Source: Gangjinia marincola (GTDB taxonomy: Bacteria > Bacteroidota > Bacteroidia > Flavobacteriales > Flavobacteriaceae). Taken from it: a stretch of 64,000 bases of DNA. The DNA is taken from the NCBI RefSeq assembly GCF_039523415.1, contig NZ_BAAAFG010000012.1, forward strand, positions 62,001 through 126,000, written 5' to 3'. Made by a program: the position numbers and the translations under genes. Under the pieces are notes generated by a model that saw only the letters and a list, made by a program, of their open reading frames with translations, did no database searches and had not been told where the DNA came from. Positions 42,430 through 51,014 of this stretch are shown here, piece after piece. Positions within the stretch are counted from its first letter, which is position 1, and each line of letters starts with the position of its first letter.

Positions 42430-43324
42430 CGGTACGGGAAATAATTACCTTGGTGGAATCGATGATGGTATATGCAATAGGTAACGGAGCCGTGATGGAG
42501 GTTAAGGCTTTTTCCAGCGTATCGTGTGTAAAGGCACCTGTAAAGTAGAGGTCCTGATCTGCGTCATATTCAATCTTAACCTCAAACTGCTGTTCTAGGG
42601 CGTTCAACACCTCTGCCAGCGGAGCGTTTTTAAACACACTTCTATTTTTGAGCCAATAGGGTTCTGCTGTCGCAACGCGCTGTGTACCGGTGCTGCCTGC
42701 AAGAGATTTAAATTGTTTTCCTGCGGGGAGTTGTACCGTATCTTTTTGATGGATAACGCGTACTAATCCCTCAAAACAGGTTACTTCAAAGGTGTTTTCG
42801 CTGGCGATTACATTAAACTTGGTTCCCAATACGCTGACCGTCCCTTGGGCAGTTTGAACGTCAAATTGTTTTCCCTTTTTGACTTCAAAAAAAGCTTCTC
42901 CCTCAAAGGTGAGTGCGCGTTCTTCTTCCCAATTATAGGAGCGAAAGGATAATTGAGAGTTTTGGTTGAGGTGCGCGATGGATTCATCGGGTAGGGTGAT
43001 GGTGCGGTTTTCAGCAACTACGGTAGAGATGGTTGTGGTAGAAAAACTTACCCAGGCAAGATAACTCAGTCCGCCTAAAACTAAGATGGCAGCTATTCGA
43101 GTGATTATTCCGGTCCAGGAGGTTCGGGGATCCTTTTTAGTTTCCAAACGTTGATTTAGCCGGTCAAACGAAATCACGCGCTGTTTATCTGTAACTTTAA
43201 AGCGCTGGGCTTCCTCAGCGATTTCTTTGTACAGCGCTGCATCCTCCAAGGCATCAAAGGCTTCTTGTTCTGCCGGAGTAAGGTTATTCTCTAACCACTT
43301 CTTTACCAAATATTCTGTGTTCAT
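42422..43324 (-). CDS. FecR family anti-sigma factor
   Basis: Inner-membrane regulator of 300 residues that holds the ECF sigma factor and receives the signal from the receptor. Cytosolic N-terminal helical part (MNTEYLVKKWLENNLTPAEQ), one transmembrane helix (about 73-92, ITRIAAILVLGGLSYLAWV), the FecR beta domain (FEGEAFFEVKKGKQFDVQT, VSVLGTKFNV) and a C-terminal STN-like DUF4974 domain (FKNAPLAEVLNALEQQFEVKIEY). It is placed between sigma and receptor genes: 54 bases after the sigma gene and overlapping the receptor by eight bases, so the operon order is sigma, anti-sigma, receptor. Confidence 0.95.
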   Translation of the reverse strand: MNTEYLVKKWLENNLTPAEQEAFDALEDAALYKEIAEEAQRFKVTDKQRVISFDRLNQRLETKKDPRTSWTGIITRIAAILVLGGLSYLAWVSFSTTTISTVVAENRTITLPDESIAHLNQNSQLSFRSYNWEEERALTFEGEAFFEVKKGKQFDVQTAQGTVSVLGTKFNVIASENTFEVTCFEGLVRVIHQKDTVQLPAGKQFKSLAGSTGTQRVATAEPYWLKNRSVFKNAPLAEVLNALEQQFEVKIEYDADQDLYFTGAFTHDTLEKALTSITAPLPIAYTIIDSTKVIISRTDE

Positions 43325-43378
43325 CTGTTCTCTGGTGTATTACTAAAACAACTTAACGATCAAAAGTCCCAATAAAAT

Positions 43379-43897
43379 TTAGGTCATCTCTTTTAGGCGT
43401 GATTTTAAAAAGTGTAAAGCGCCGTAAATGCGGTGTTCTGCCACTTTTTTGGTAATCCCTAATTCATCGGCTACCTGTTGATGGGTTTTTCCGTCGATCT
43501 TGTTCAACAAAAAAGCAATCCTGTCGTCTTCCTTCATATCGGCTAATGCCTGCTGGTATCGTTTTAAGAACTCTTTTTTCCGCAGGACAAACTCAGGCGT
43601 CTCATGATCGTACTCTCCCGGTTTCAGGTTTTGATACTTGAGGACCACCTTTTGATGCTTGATCTCATTGAGTATTTTATTCCCTGCTACAGTATACAAA
43701 TAGGATCTTGCGGCTTTAGGGGCTACCTTTTTACAGTTTTCCCATAAGGTGATAAAGGCTTCTTGCACCTTATCTGCCGGGTTGGTATTATCTCCGTATT
43801 TATACCGTAATATGGTTGTTAGCGTTTGCGCATACTTTTCATATAAGGCTGAAAATATGCCTTTGTCACAGGTGTCGGGATGTAAGGATTTAGCCAA
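43379..43897 (-). CDS. ECF sigma-70 factor (FecI-like), TTG start
   Basis: A 172-residue extracytoplasmic-function sigma factor. Region 2 is ALYEKYAQTLTTILRYKYG ... DKVQEAFITLWENC, and region 4 is MKEDDRIAFLLNKIDGKTHQ followed by VADELGITKKVAEHRIYGAL. The only plausible start is TTG at 43897: an in-frame stop lies six codons upstream and there is no nearer ATG before the conserved region 2. It heads the operon with the FecR and TonB receptor genes and is divergent from two lipoprotein genes, 148 bases away, which may be in its regulon. Confidence 0.93.
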   Translation of the reverse strand: MAKSLHPDTCDKGIFSALYEKYAQTLTTILRYKYGDNTNPADKVQEAFITLWENCKKVAPKAARSYLYTVAGNKILNEIKHQKVVLKYQNLKPGEYDHETPEFVLRKKEFLKRYQQALADMKEDDRIAFLLNKIDGKTHQQVADELGITKKVAEHRIYGALHFLKSRLKEMT

Positions 43898-44045
43898 TCG
43901 GTGTTGTTTATTTCAGAAAAATAAAGAAAAAATAGGGATTTTTTTTGGGAGATGGTCAGATTGAATTGTTTTATATCAAAGACCGAAGGTTTAAAAGTAG
44001 GTTTTAAGACGTTCAACGTATAACACCATTTAAAATACTCATAGT

Positions 44046-45824
44046 ATGAAAACGATTAAAGCATGTATGCTGGTAGTATTAGGAATAGGTTTAATGACCA
44101 TTTCTTGTAGAACCGAAGATGATCTGGCGATTGATCCTCCCCAAGAGGAACAGATTGAGGCCAACTCTGCCATTGCCAATTTAGTAAGCCGCACCGTAGC
44201 GAACGATGGTTCACCCGATAATATCATTGATGGTGCCAGTTGTTTATCAGTACAACTTCCCGTTACCGTTACCGTAAACGGCATTGAAATCGTCATTAAC
44301 GATAGCGACGGTTATGAGGACATTGAGGACATCATCGACCTTTTTGATGATGATGTAGACAGCGTGGTAATTTCGTATCCCATCACGGTTATTTTAGTTA
44401 ATTTTTCGACGGTAGTGGTGAATAGTGATGCTGAATTAGCAGCCTTAGCGGCTAACTGCCTTGATGATAATGAAGATGATGATGACATTGAGTGTATCGA
44501 TTTTCAATATCCCATCACGGCTTCCATTTTCGATGACAACAATGAGGTGATTGGCACGATTACGATCAACTCAGATAGCGAAATGTATGATTTTATTGAT
44601 GATCTGGAAGACTATGCTGCGGTGACCATGGATTTCCCTATCACGGTTATTCTGGCTGATGGCACTACACAGACCGTGAATACGATTCAGGAATTAGAAA
44701 ATGTGATTGAAGATGCAGATGATACCTGTGATGAAGATGATGACAATGATTTTGATGATGATGATTGTGATAACTGTACCACCAGTGAACTGGCTGATGT
44801 TTTTAATCAGTGTGCGGAATGGACTGTGGATAAATTAGAACGCAACGACCAGGATTTAGAAGATAATTACGAAGGTTATTTCTTTAGCTTTGGAAATGAC
44901 GGAAGCATTACTGTAACACAAAATGCAACGACCTACACCGGAAGCTGGCAAGCCAGTGGGACAGGAAACAACATTGATGTAGTCATTAATATTCCTTCTC
45001 TACCAGATTTTAATGCCACTTGGAACCTGCATGAAATTGAGCAGGAAGATGATGAGGTAGAAGTAGACCTTCGTCTGGGTGATGACCGGTTACGCTTTGA
45101 AAGTGACTGTGACGATGATGGAGATGTAGATGATGCAGATTTAGTGAATGCACTCACCACAGGAGATTGGTACGTGACTAATTTCACCGAAGATAATCAG
45201 GATGAAACCGGAGTGTATGCAGATTATACCTTTAATTTCTTTACCGATCAGACGACCACGGCAACCAACAGCAATGGAACCACCACTGGATCTTGGGCAA
45301 CCGACAGTGATGATGGTGAGTTGGAGTTGCTTTTAAATTACGGAGAGGCTGATCCTCTGGATGAATTGACTGAGGATTGGGATGTGGTCGAAGTGACCAA
45401 CGAAATTATTCGCTTAGAAGATGCCGATGATGATGGAACAGTAGATACACTTACTTTGGAGCGCACACCGTTTGACGGAGGGACTACAGACACTTTAGCA
45501 GATTATCTGATTGATGGATTATGGTTTGTAGCTTCTTATGTAGAAGATAACGACGATCAAACGGCAGATTATGCCGGCTACGAATTGAATTTTGATGTTG
45601 CCGGAACAGTCGTTGCTTCTAATGGAAATACAACTAATAGCGGTACCTGGTCTGTATTGAATAACGATACTCAAATGACCCTGGATTTTGGAGCAGCCAT
45701 GCCCTTTGAAGAATTTAATGATGATGATTGGAATGTGATTTCCAGTTCTGCTACTCAGATCGTTATTCAGGATGTGAGTGGAGGTAATGGAGGTACAGAT
45801 ACCTTGACTTTACAAAAAATTTAA
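44046..45824 (+). CDS. Large acidic repeat lipoprotein
   Basis: Lipoprotein of 592 residues. The lipobox is LMTISC (C21), followed by the acidic stretch RTEDD. The N-terminal half has about four repeats around [YF]PIT[VA] with NSDxE (for example FQYPITASIFDDNNEVIGTI and MDFPITVILADGTTQTV). The C-terminal half has three lipocalin-like modules (starting near WTVDKLERNDQDLEDNY, WYVTNFTEDNQDETG, WFVASYVEDNDDQTA), each with an xGxWx strand. Linkers are packed with Asp and Glu (DEDDDNDFDDDDCD), so calcium or metal binding is likely. The last module closely resembles the whole of the next protein, so the two arose by duplication. Confidence 0.85.
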   Translation: MKTIKACMLVVLGIGLMTISCRTEDDLAIDPPQEEQIEANSAIANLVSRTVANDGSPDNIIDGASCLSVQLPVTVTVNGIEIVINDSDGYEDIEDIIDLFDDDVDSVVISYPITVILVNFSTVVVNSDAELAALAANCLDDNEDDDDIECIDFQYPITASIFDDNNEVIGTITINSDSEMYDFIDDLEDYAAVTMDFPITVILADGTTQTVNTIQELENVIEDADDTCDEDDDNDFDDDDCDNCTTSELADVFNQCAEWTVDKLERNDQDLEDNYEGYFFSFGNDGSITVTQNATTYTGSWQASGTGNNIDVVINIPSLPDFNATWNLHEIEQEDDEVEVDLRLGDDRLRFESDCDDDGDVDDADLVNALTTGDWYVTNFTEDNQDETGVYADYTFNFFTDQTTTATNSNGTTTGSWATDSDDGELELLLNYGEADPLDELTEDWDVVEVTNEIIRLEDADDDGTVDTLTLERTPFDGGTTDTLADYLIDGLWFVASYVEDNDDQTADYAGYELNFDVAGTVVASNGNTTNSGTWSVLNNDTQMTLDFGAAMPFEEFNDDDWNVISSSATQIVIQDVSGGNGGTDTLTLQKI

Positions 45825-45847
45825 ACTAATTTATAATATCATAGATC

Positions 45848-46336
45848 ATGAGAAAACAGATAATCATCGCATTCGGTTTAGTATGGGGAATGCTCACCAT
45901 TACGTCGGCTTGCTCTACAGACGACGATAGTACTGATAACACTAATGACCCTACTGTTCAAATTGCCGAAGTAGAAACGACAGTAAGCAGCGGTACCTGG
46001 CGGATCACCAATTACAACGATTCCGGGGAGGATGAAACCTCAGACTTCAACGGCTATGCCTTTAGTTTTAACAGTGATGGATCACTGGTGGCTACCAACG
46101 GTACCATTACCTATACCGGCACCTGGGCAGTAGTTGAAGATGATGACAGTGACGACGATAGTCCTGATGATAATGACATTGACTTCGTGATCTCCTTTCC
46201 TGTCGATGATGACAACGATTTTGAAGATTTAAATGATGATTGGGATATCGAATCCTATACAGACACGACCATTAATTTGATAGATATTAGTGGAGGTAAC
46301 GGTGGTACCGATATCTTGGTCTTTGAACGAAATTAA
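45848..46336 (+). CDS. Small acidic lipoprotein, paralogue of the preceding protein's last module
   Basis: Lipoprotein of 162 residues with lipobox LTITSAC (C22) and an acidic tether (STDDDSTDNTND). The rest is one lipocalin-like module: WRITNYNDSGEDETSDFNGY, TYTGTWAVV and a closing DISGGNGGTDILVFE that matches DVSGGNGGTDTLTLQ at the end of the 592-residue protein. It lies 23 bases after that gene and shares its terminator. Surface exposure is likely, because Bacteroidota export lipoproteins whose signal peptide is followed by acidic residues; here the residues after Cys are STDDD, close to that pattern. Confidence 0.85.
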   Translation: MRKQIIIAFGLVWGMLTITSACSTDDDSTDNTNDPTVQIAEVETTVSSGTWRITNYNDSGEDETSDFNGYAFSFNSDGSLVATNGTITYTGTWAVVEDDDSDDDSPDDNDIDFVISFPVDDDNDFEDLNDDWDIESYTDTTINLIDISGGNGGTDILVFERN

Positions 46337-46372
46337 ACAAAACCTTTTTTGCCCTTAGTTAAGTTGATTGAG

Positions 46373-46409
46373 AAGCCGATTGTGACCCTTAGTCATGATT
46401 GGCTTTTTT
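46373..46409. terminator. Terminator between lipoprotein gene and convergent SDR gene
   Basis: Fourteen-pair stem AAGCCGATTGTGAC / GTCATGATTGGCTT with three or so G-T pairs and a CCTTA loop, then a T run. Confidence 0.8.
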
Positions 46410-46438
46410 ATGGTTTACATACAACATGCTGGCTTGCC

Positions 46439-47218
46439 TCATTTAGGCTCCTGCATTTTGCGTACTTGCTTTAACAGAATAGACTTGGGCGTAAACGGCA
46501 CACTTTTCATCATTATTTTTTGCGCAAAAGTCAGTCCGGCCATAACGTCTAATTTTCCGGCAAGCATGGCGTCGTATCCTGCTAAGGCCACCTCACGGGG
46601 ATCTTGCGGATTGCTAAATAGGTCCGTTTTATCCATACCAGATCGTTGGGCAAAGTTTGTGTCTGTGGCTCCGGGTAATAGTGCAGTGACCGTAATACCG
46701 GTATCGTGCAATTCTTCAGCTATGGCATTGCTAAATGAAGTGACGTAAGCTTTAGTCGCATAATATACCGCCTGCATTGGACCGGGTAGTAGAGATGCTG
46801 TTGAAGATACGTTGAGGATTTTCCCGTTGCCACGGGCAACCATCTCCGGTAAGAACTTCCGCGAAAGCGCAGTTAAGGCAATAATGTTGAGTTGGATCAT
46901 GGCGAGGTCTTTTTCCCACTCACGTTCGTGAAACTTTCCTATTCCGCCAAAACCCGCATTGTTGATGAGGTAGTCTACGTTGATGTTCGCATCTTTTATT
47001 TGTGCGTATAAATTTTCTACCGCATCATCTTTGGTGAGGTCACTATCGAACATATGCACCTGAATCCCGTAGGTTGACTCCAGTTCATGTTTTAAGGTGC
47101 TTAAATCCTCGCGGGTTCTGGCGACGATAATCAAATCACCCCCACGTTGGGCATGGATTTTTGCGAGTTCTTTTCCTATGCCGCTGCTGGCTCCCGTGAT
47201 TAGGGCTGTTTTTTTCAT
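46439..47218 (-). CDS. Short-chain dehydrogenase/reductase (classical SDR)
   Basis: NAD(P)-dependent oxidoreductase, 259 residues, cytosolic. Cofactor motif TGASSGIG at residues 8-15, the NNAG motif in INNAGFGGIG, catalytic Ser in LNVSSTASLL and Tyr-Lys in YYATKAY. The Arg in VARTR after the second beta strand suggests NADP preference. The substrate is unknown; close relatives are often annotated as DltE/YqjQ-like. It is followed in the same orientation by nhaA upstream, with a 44-base gap, so the two may be co-transcribed. Confidence 0.92.
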   Translation of the reverse strand: MKKTALITGASSGIGKELAKIHAQRGGDLIIVARTREDLSTLKHELESTYGIQVHMFDSDLTKDDAVENLYAQIKDANINVDYLINNAGFGGIGKFHEREWEKDLAMIQLNIIALTALSRKFLPEMVARGNGKILNVSSTASLLPGPMQAVYYATKAYVTSFSNAIAEELHDTGITVTALLPGATDTNFAQRSGMDKTDLFSNPQDPREVALAGYDAMLAGKLDVMAGLTFAQKIMMKSVPFTPKSILLKQVRKMQEPK

Positions 47219-47262
47219 ACTCTATTAGTTTCTTAATTTATGTTTGAGATAATTTAAATTAC

Positions 47263-48567
47263 TTAAAGACTCCTTTTACTCACTAATCGTAAGATTATAT
47301 AACCTACTAATCCAGAAGTTACTGACCCGATAATAATACCGACTTTAGCAGAATTCATGCTGGTTAGATCATTATGAAATGCCAGTGTATCAATAAATAT
47401 TGACATTGTAAATCCCACTCCTGCGATAGCTGAAGCGCCCAATATTTGCTTGATGCTTACTCCATCTGGTAATTGAGTAAGATTTAGCTTGATACCCAGG
47501 ATCGAAAATCCTGCAACCCCTATAAATTTACCTACAAAGAGACTTAGGGCAATATTTCTCATTAATATAAAGTCAAAATTATAGTCTAAGCTGATCATTA
47601 CCCCGGCATTGGCAAAAGCAAAGATTGGTAATATAAAATAAGCTACAACTGCATGTAATTTATGTTCTAAATGTTGCAAGGGTGACCTTACCTCAAAGGT
47701 GATATTTTCAAGATGGTCAATATATTTCATTTCTTTTTTTGAAAGAATGTAACTTCCGTCTTCTTTGGGTGAGGGAGTGATTTTACTGATGAGTTGGTTT
47801 AATTGCGTAGAAAAGGAAGTGGTATTAATTTTTCTTTTTATTGGAATGGTAAAGGCCAGCAACACTCCTGCGATGGTGGGATGAACTCCAGATTTTAAAA
47901 ACAAAAACCATATCACTATCGCCAGTACGATACCTATTGCAAAAGAGTATTTTCTTAAACGATATAAAAGCGCGAGTAAGCCAATTAACAGAGTTCCATA
48001 TAAGATGTAGCTCCATTCGATCTGGATACTATAAAACAAAGCTATGACGAGTACAGCAGCAATATCGTCTATGATCGCGAACGCAGTAAGAAATATTTTG
48101 AGACTCAACGGGATACGTTTTCCTAATGTGCTCAAAATAGCTAAAGCGAAGGCTATATCTGTTGCCATGGCAATTCCCCATCCCTTCTCTGTATCAGGAT
48201 CCTGATTTAGTAATAAATACATCCCAACCGGAACCGCCACACCTCCTAAAGCTGCGAAGAAAGGTAGGCTAGCTTTCTTTACGGTATTAATTTCACCTAC
48301 CAGAAGTTCCCGCTTGAGTTCTAAACCAATCAAAAAGAAAAATATGGACATCAATCCATCATTGATCCACAACAGCAAGGATTTTTTTAATTCAAAATTT
48401 TGAAAAGATATTCCAATCTCGTATTGCCATAGACTACTGTAAGATGAGGCATAAGGTGAATTCGCCCAAAGCAACGCGATTATGGTTGCTCCAAATAATA
48501 ATGTACCCGCTAAGCTTTCAGCTTTTACAAATCGCTGAAACGGGGTAAGAAAAATTGATTTTAGCAT
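47263..48567 (-). CDS. nhaA: Na+/H+ antiporter NhaA
   Basis: Inner-membrane antiporter exchanging two protons for one sodium, active at alkaline pH. The protein has 434 residues and about 12 transmembrane segments. The pH/ion site is intact: MATDIAFALAIL (equivalent of Asp133) and FAIIDDIAAVLVIALFY (equivalents of Asp163 and Asp164). The N-terminal LAGTLLFGATIIALLWANSPYA block is typical. It is longer than E. coli NhaA (388) mainly in the loop with a charged segment (KITPSPKEDGSYILSKKEMK, about residues 265-285). With NhaC it provides redundant sodium homeostasis, as expected for a marine lifestyle. Confidence 0.95.
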   Translation of the reverse strand: MLKSIFLTPFQRFVKAESLAGTLLFGATIIALLWANSPYASSYSSLWQYEIGISFQNFELKKSLLLWINDGLMSIFFFLIGLELKRELLVGEINTVKKASLPFFAALGGVAVPVGMYLLLNQDPDTEKGWGIAMATDIAFALAILSTLGKRIPLSLKIFLTAFAIIDDIAAVLVIALFYSIQIEWSYILYGTLLIGLLALLYRLRKYSFAIGIVLAIVIWFLFLKSGVHPTIAGVLLAFTIPIKRKINTTSFSTQLNQLISKITPSPKEDGSYILSKKEMKYIDHLENITFEVRSPLQHLEHKLHAVVAYFILPIFAFANAGVMISLDYNFDFILMRNIALSLFVGKFIGVAGFSILGIKLNLTQLPDGVSIKQILGASAIAGVGFTMSIFIDTLAFHNDLTSMNSAKVGIIIGSVTSGLVGYIILRLVSKRSL

Positions 48568-48662
48568 GAAATTTTGATGTGTCTAACTATATACAATCTA
48601 AATTCTGTAAAAAACTGATGTCTTAAATTAAAATTATGAGGAGATTAACGAAATGTGCTAAA

Positions 48663-48690
48663 CAAAAAAAGCCCGAATTTATCGGGTTTT
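48663..48690 (-). terminator. Second terminator after the acyl-CoA dehydrogenase gene
   Basis: Nine-pair stem around CCCGA/TCGGG with an A/T-rich loop; on the minus strand it is followed by seven T. Confidence 0.75.
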
Positions 48691-48737
48691 AGGAAAAAAA
48701 AGATCCCTTCGGCAAGCTCAGGGACCTAGACATATTA

Positions 48738-48765
48738 TAAAAAGATCCCGGCATAAGGCCGGGAT
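48738..48765 (-). terminator. Terminator directly after the acyl-CoA dehydrogenase gene
   Basis: Eight-pair GC-rich stem ATCCCGGC / GCCGGGAT, loop ATAAG. On the minus strand it is followed by CTTTTT. It closes the beta-oxidation operon five bases past the stop. A short REP-like palindrome (GATCCC ... TTCGGCAAGCTCAG ... GGGACC, about 48702-48725) lies between the two terminators. Confidence 0.85.
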
Positions 48766-48769
48766 TTGG

Positions 48770-50587
48770 TTAAAAACAGTATTCGTTTTCTTCGGTCAAC
48801 TTTTCAGCGATTTCATTACGCAATGCCACTACATTCGGCATGTTGACGTATTTGGTGAAACGCTTAAGCCCCATCAGCATCATGCGCTGCTCATCTCCCT
48901 CAGCAAAAGAAACAATTCCTTCTTTGGCTTTTTGGTTGATCGTATCCACAGCGTTATACAAGTAGAGACGAGTCATGTTGATTTGGTGCTTTTGTGACTC
49001 TTCACCAAAACGTTTCGCGTTCTTTTCGGTTCGTAACACCGCAGATTCTGCCATATAAACTTCAATCAAAATATCTGAAGCCGCTAACAACAACTGCTGA
49101 TTCTCTTCTAACTTAGGACCAAATTTTTGTACCGCAGAACCTGCTACCATTAAGAATACTTTCTTAAGGCGTTTGATCAGGTCTTTTTCTTCGGCAAATA
49201 ATTCAGAATAGTCCGGAGTGTCAAATGATGGGATTCCCATCAATTCTTCACCAACTGCTGTGGCAGGACCAAGTAAATCTACGTGTCCTTTCATGGCTTT
49301 TTTTACCAACATACCAACGGCTAGCATACGGTTGATTTCGTTGGTTCCTTCATAGATACGTGCAATACGTGCATCTCTCCAGGCAGATTCCATAGGAGTG
49401 TCGGCTGAAAAGCCCATTCCGCCAAAAATCTGAATACCCTCATCAGAGCAATTTTGAATATCTTCAGAAACCGCAACCTTTAAAATAGAACACTCAATGG
49501 CATATTCTTCTACTCCTTTAAGCTCTGCTTCTTGATGCGTATTTCCTTCCGCTTGACGGATATTGATACGATCTTCAATCAGCTTCGCCGCACGGTAGCT
49601 GGCAGATTCGCCCACGTAACATGAGGTAGCCATCTCAGCCAGTTTAGATTTAATCGCACCAAACTTGGCGATGGGTGTTTTAAACTGTACACGGTCGTTG
49701 GCATATTTTACCGCTTCGGTGATAACCCTACGTTGCGCATCTAAACAAGCTGCTGCTAATTTGATTCGGCCAACGTTTAAGGCATTCATCGCTATTTTGA
49801 ATCCGTTGCCACGCTCAGAAAGCATGTTTTCTGCCGGTACCTTGGTATCGTTAAAAAATACCTGACGGGTAGAGGAGGAGTGAATCCCCAGTTTCTTTTC
49901 TTCTTCGCCAAAGCTCATCCCATTGGGATTGTCTTTATCGTACTCCACGATAAACCCTGTTATGTTTTTATCGTCCTCGATACGTGCAAACACGATGAAA
50001 ATATTGGCAAACCCAGCGTTAGAAATCCACATTTTTTGTCCGCTAATGCTGTAGTGTTTTCCATCATCAGATACGACTGCTTTCGTTTTACCCGAGTTGG
50101 CATCAGATCCTGCACCAGGCTCTGTTAAACAATAGGCACCAAAGATTTCTCCTGTGGCTAATTGCGGAATGTATTTTTTCTTTTGCTCTTCGGTTCCATA
50201 TAAGGTGATCGGCAATGTACCAATCCCGGTATGCGCACCAAAGGCTGTACTAAAAGATCCTGTCGCACCAGAGATATAGTCACACACCAGCATGGTAGAG
50301 ACAAATCCCATTCCCAGACCATCGTACTCTTCAGGCACTGCCACACCTAAAAAGCCCATTTCTCCGGCCTTACGCATGCATTCTTCGGTAAACGCGTAGT
50401 CCTTGTGCTCAAAGCGTTCCCAGTTTGCCCATAGTTCACGGTCTACAAATTCTTTTACGCTATCGCGCATCATTTGTTGTTCTTCGGTAAAATCTTCAGG
50501 TGTGAAGACGTCTTCTGCCTTGGTCTCCTTGACGAGGAACTGTCCGCCTCGTAGGATTTCTTTGTTTAGTGTTTCTGTTGTTGCCAT
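48770..50587 (-). CDS. Acyl-CoA dehydrogenase family protein
   Basis: FAD enzyme for the first step of fatty acid beta-oxidation, 605 residues. The core acyl-CoA dehydrogenase fold (about 30-430) has AYCLTEPGAGSDAN and WISNAGFANIF in the middle domain. QIFGGMGFSADTPMESAWRDAR and the catalytic base in RIYEGTNEINRM follow. A C-terminal helical extension of about 160 residues makes it longer than short-chain enzymes, like VLCAD-type proteins. It is the last gene of the marR-fadB-fadA group but is separated from fadA by 427 bases of repeats, so it could have its own promoter there. Electrons would go to ETF. Confidence 0.95.
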   Translation of the reverse strand: MATTETLNKEILRGGQFLVKETKAEDVFTPEDFTEEQQMMRDSVKEFVDRELWANWERFEHKDYAFTEECMRKAGEMGFLGVAVPEEYDGLGMGFVSTMLVCDYISGATGSFSTAFGAHTGIGTLPITLYGTEEQKKKYIPQLATGEIFGAYCLTEPGAGSDANSGKTKAVVSDDGKHYSISGQKMWISNAGFANIFIVFARIEDDKNITGFIVEYDKDNPNGMSFGEEEKKLGIHSSSTRQVFFNDTKVPAENMLSERGNGFKIAMNALNVGRIKLAAACLDAQRRVITEAVKYANDRVQFKTPIAKFGAIKSKLAEMATSCYVGESASYRAAKLIEDRINIRQAEGNTHQEAELKGVEEYAIECSILKVAVSEDIQNCSDEGIQIFGGMGFSADTPMESAWRDARIARIYEGTNEINRMLAVGMLVKKAMKGHVDLLGPATAVGEELMGIPSFDTPDYSELFAEEKDLIKRLKKVFLMVAGSAVQKFGPKLEENQQLLLAASDILIEVYMAESAVLRTEKNAKRFGEESQKHQINMTRLYLYNAVDTINQKAKEGIVSFAEGDEQRMMLMGLKRFTKYVNMPNVVALRNEIAEKLTEENEYCF

Positions 50588-51014
50588 ATTCCTCTCCCGA
50601 CCCTCTCCAAAGGAAAGGGCTTATTTTAATTAATAATTATTTCTAGTATTTATGTTCTTCTCAATTATTTCCTCCCCTAAGGGGAGAACTGTAATTATTT
50701 CTTATTTACATTCCCCCTTTGAAGGGGGTTAGGGGGATGTTTGCCCTCACCCCAACCCTCTCCCAGTGGTAGAGGGAGTTGTTAATCTTTTATAGTACTA
50801 TCTCTACTTCATTTATTTAGCCTATCTCTCCCCTTAGGGGAGAACTGTAATTATTTCTTATATACATTCCCCCTTTGAAGGGGGTTAGGGGGATGTTTGC
50901 CCTCACCCCAACCCTCTCCAAAGAAAAGGGCTTATTTAATTAATAATTATTTTAGTATTTATGTTCTTCCCAATTAGCTCTCCCCTTAGGGGAGATGCCG
51001 AAGGCAGAGGGTAT
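50588..51014. repeat. Repeat-rich 427-bp spacer in the beta-oxidation cluster
   Basis: An 83-bp segment (50681-50763) is repeated at 50837-50919 with one mismatch (offset 156 bp). Outside it, a segment beginning CCAAAGgAAAGGGCTTATTT (from about 50603) recurs at about 50918. The units carry palindromes CCCCTTAGGGG and CCCCCTTTGAAGGGGG. These look like the REP-type elements scattered through flavobacterial genomes. No coding frame. Confidence 0.88.
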
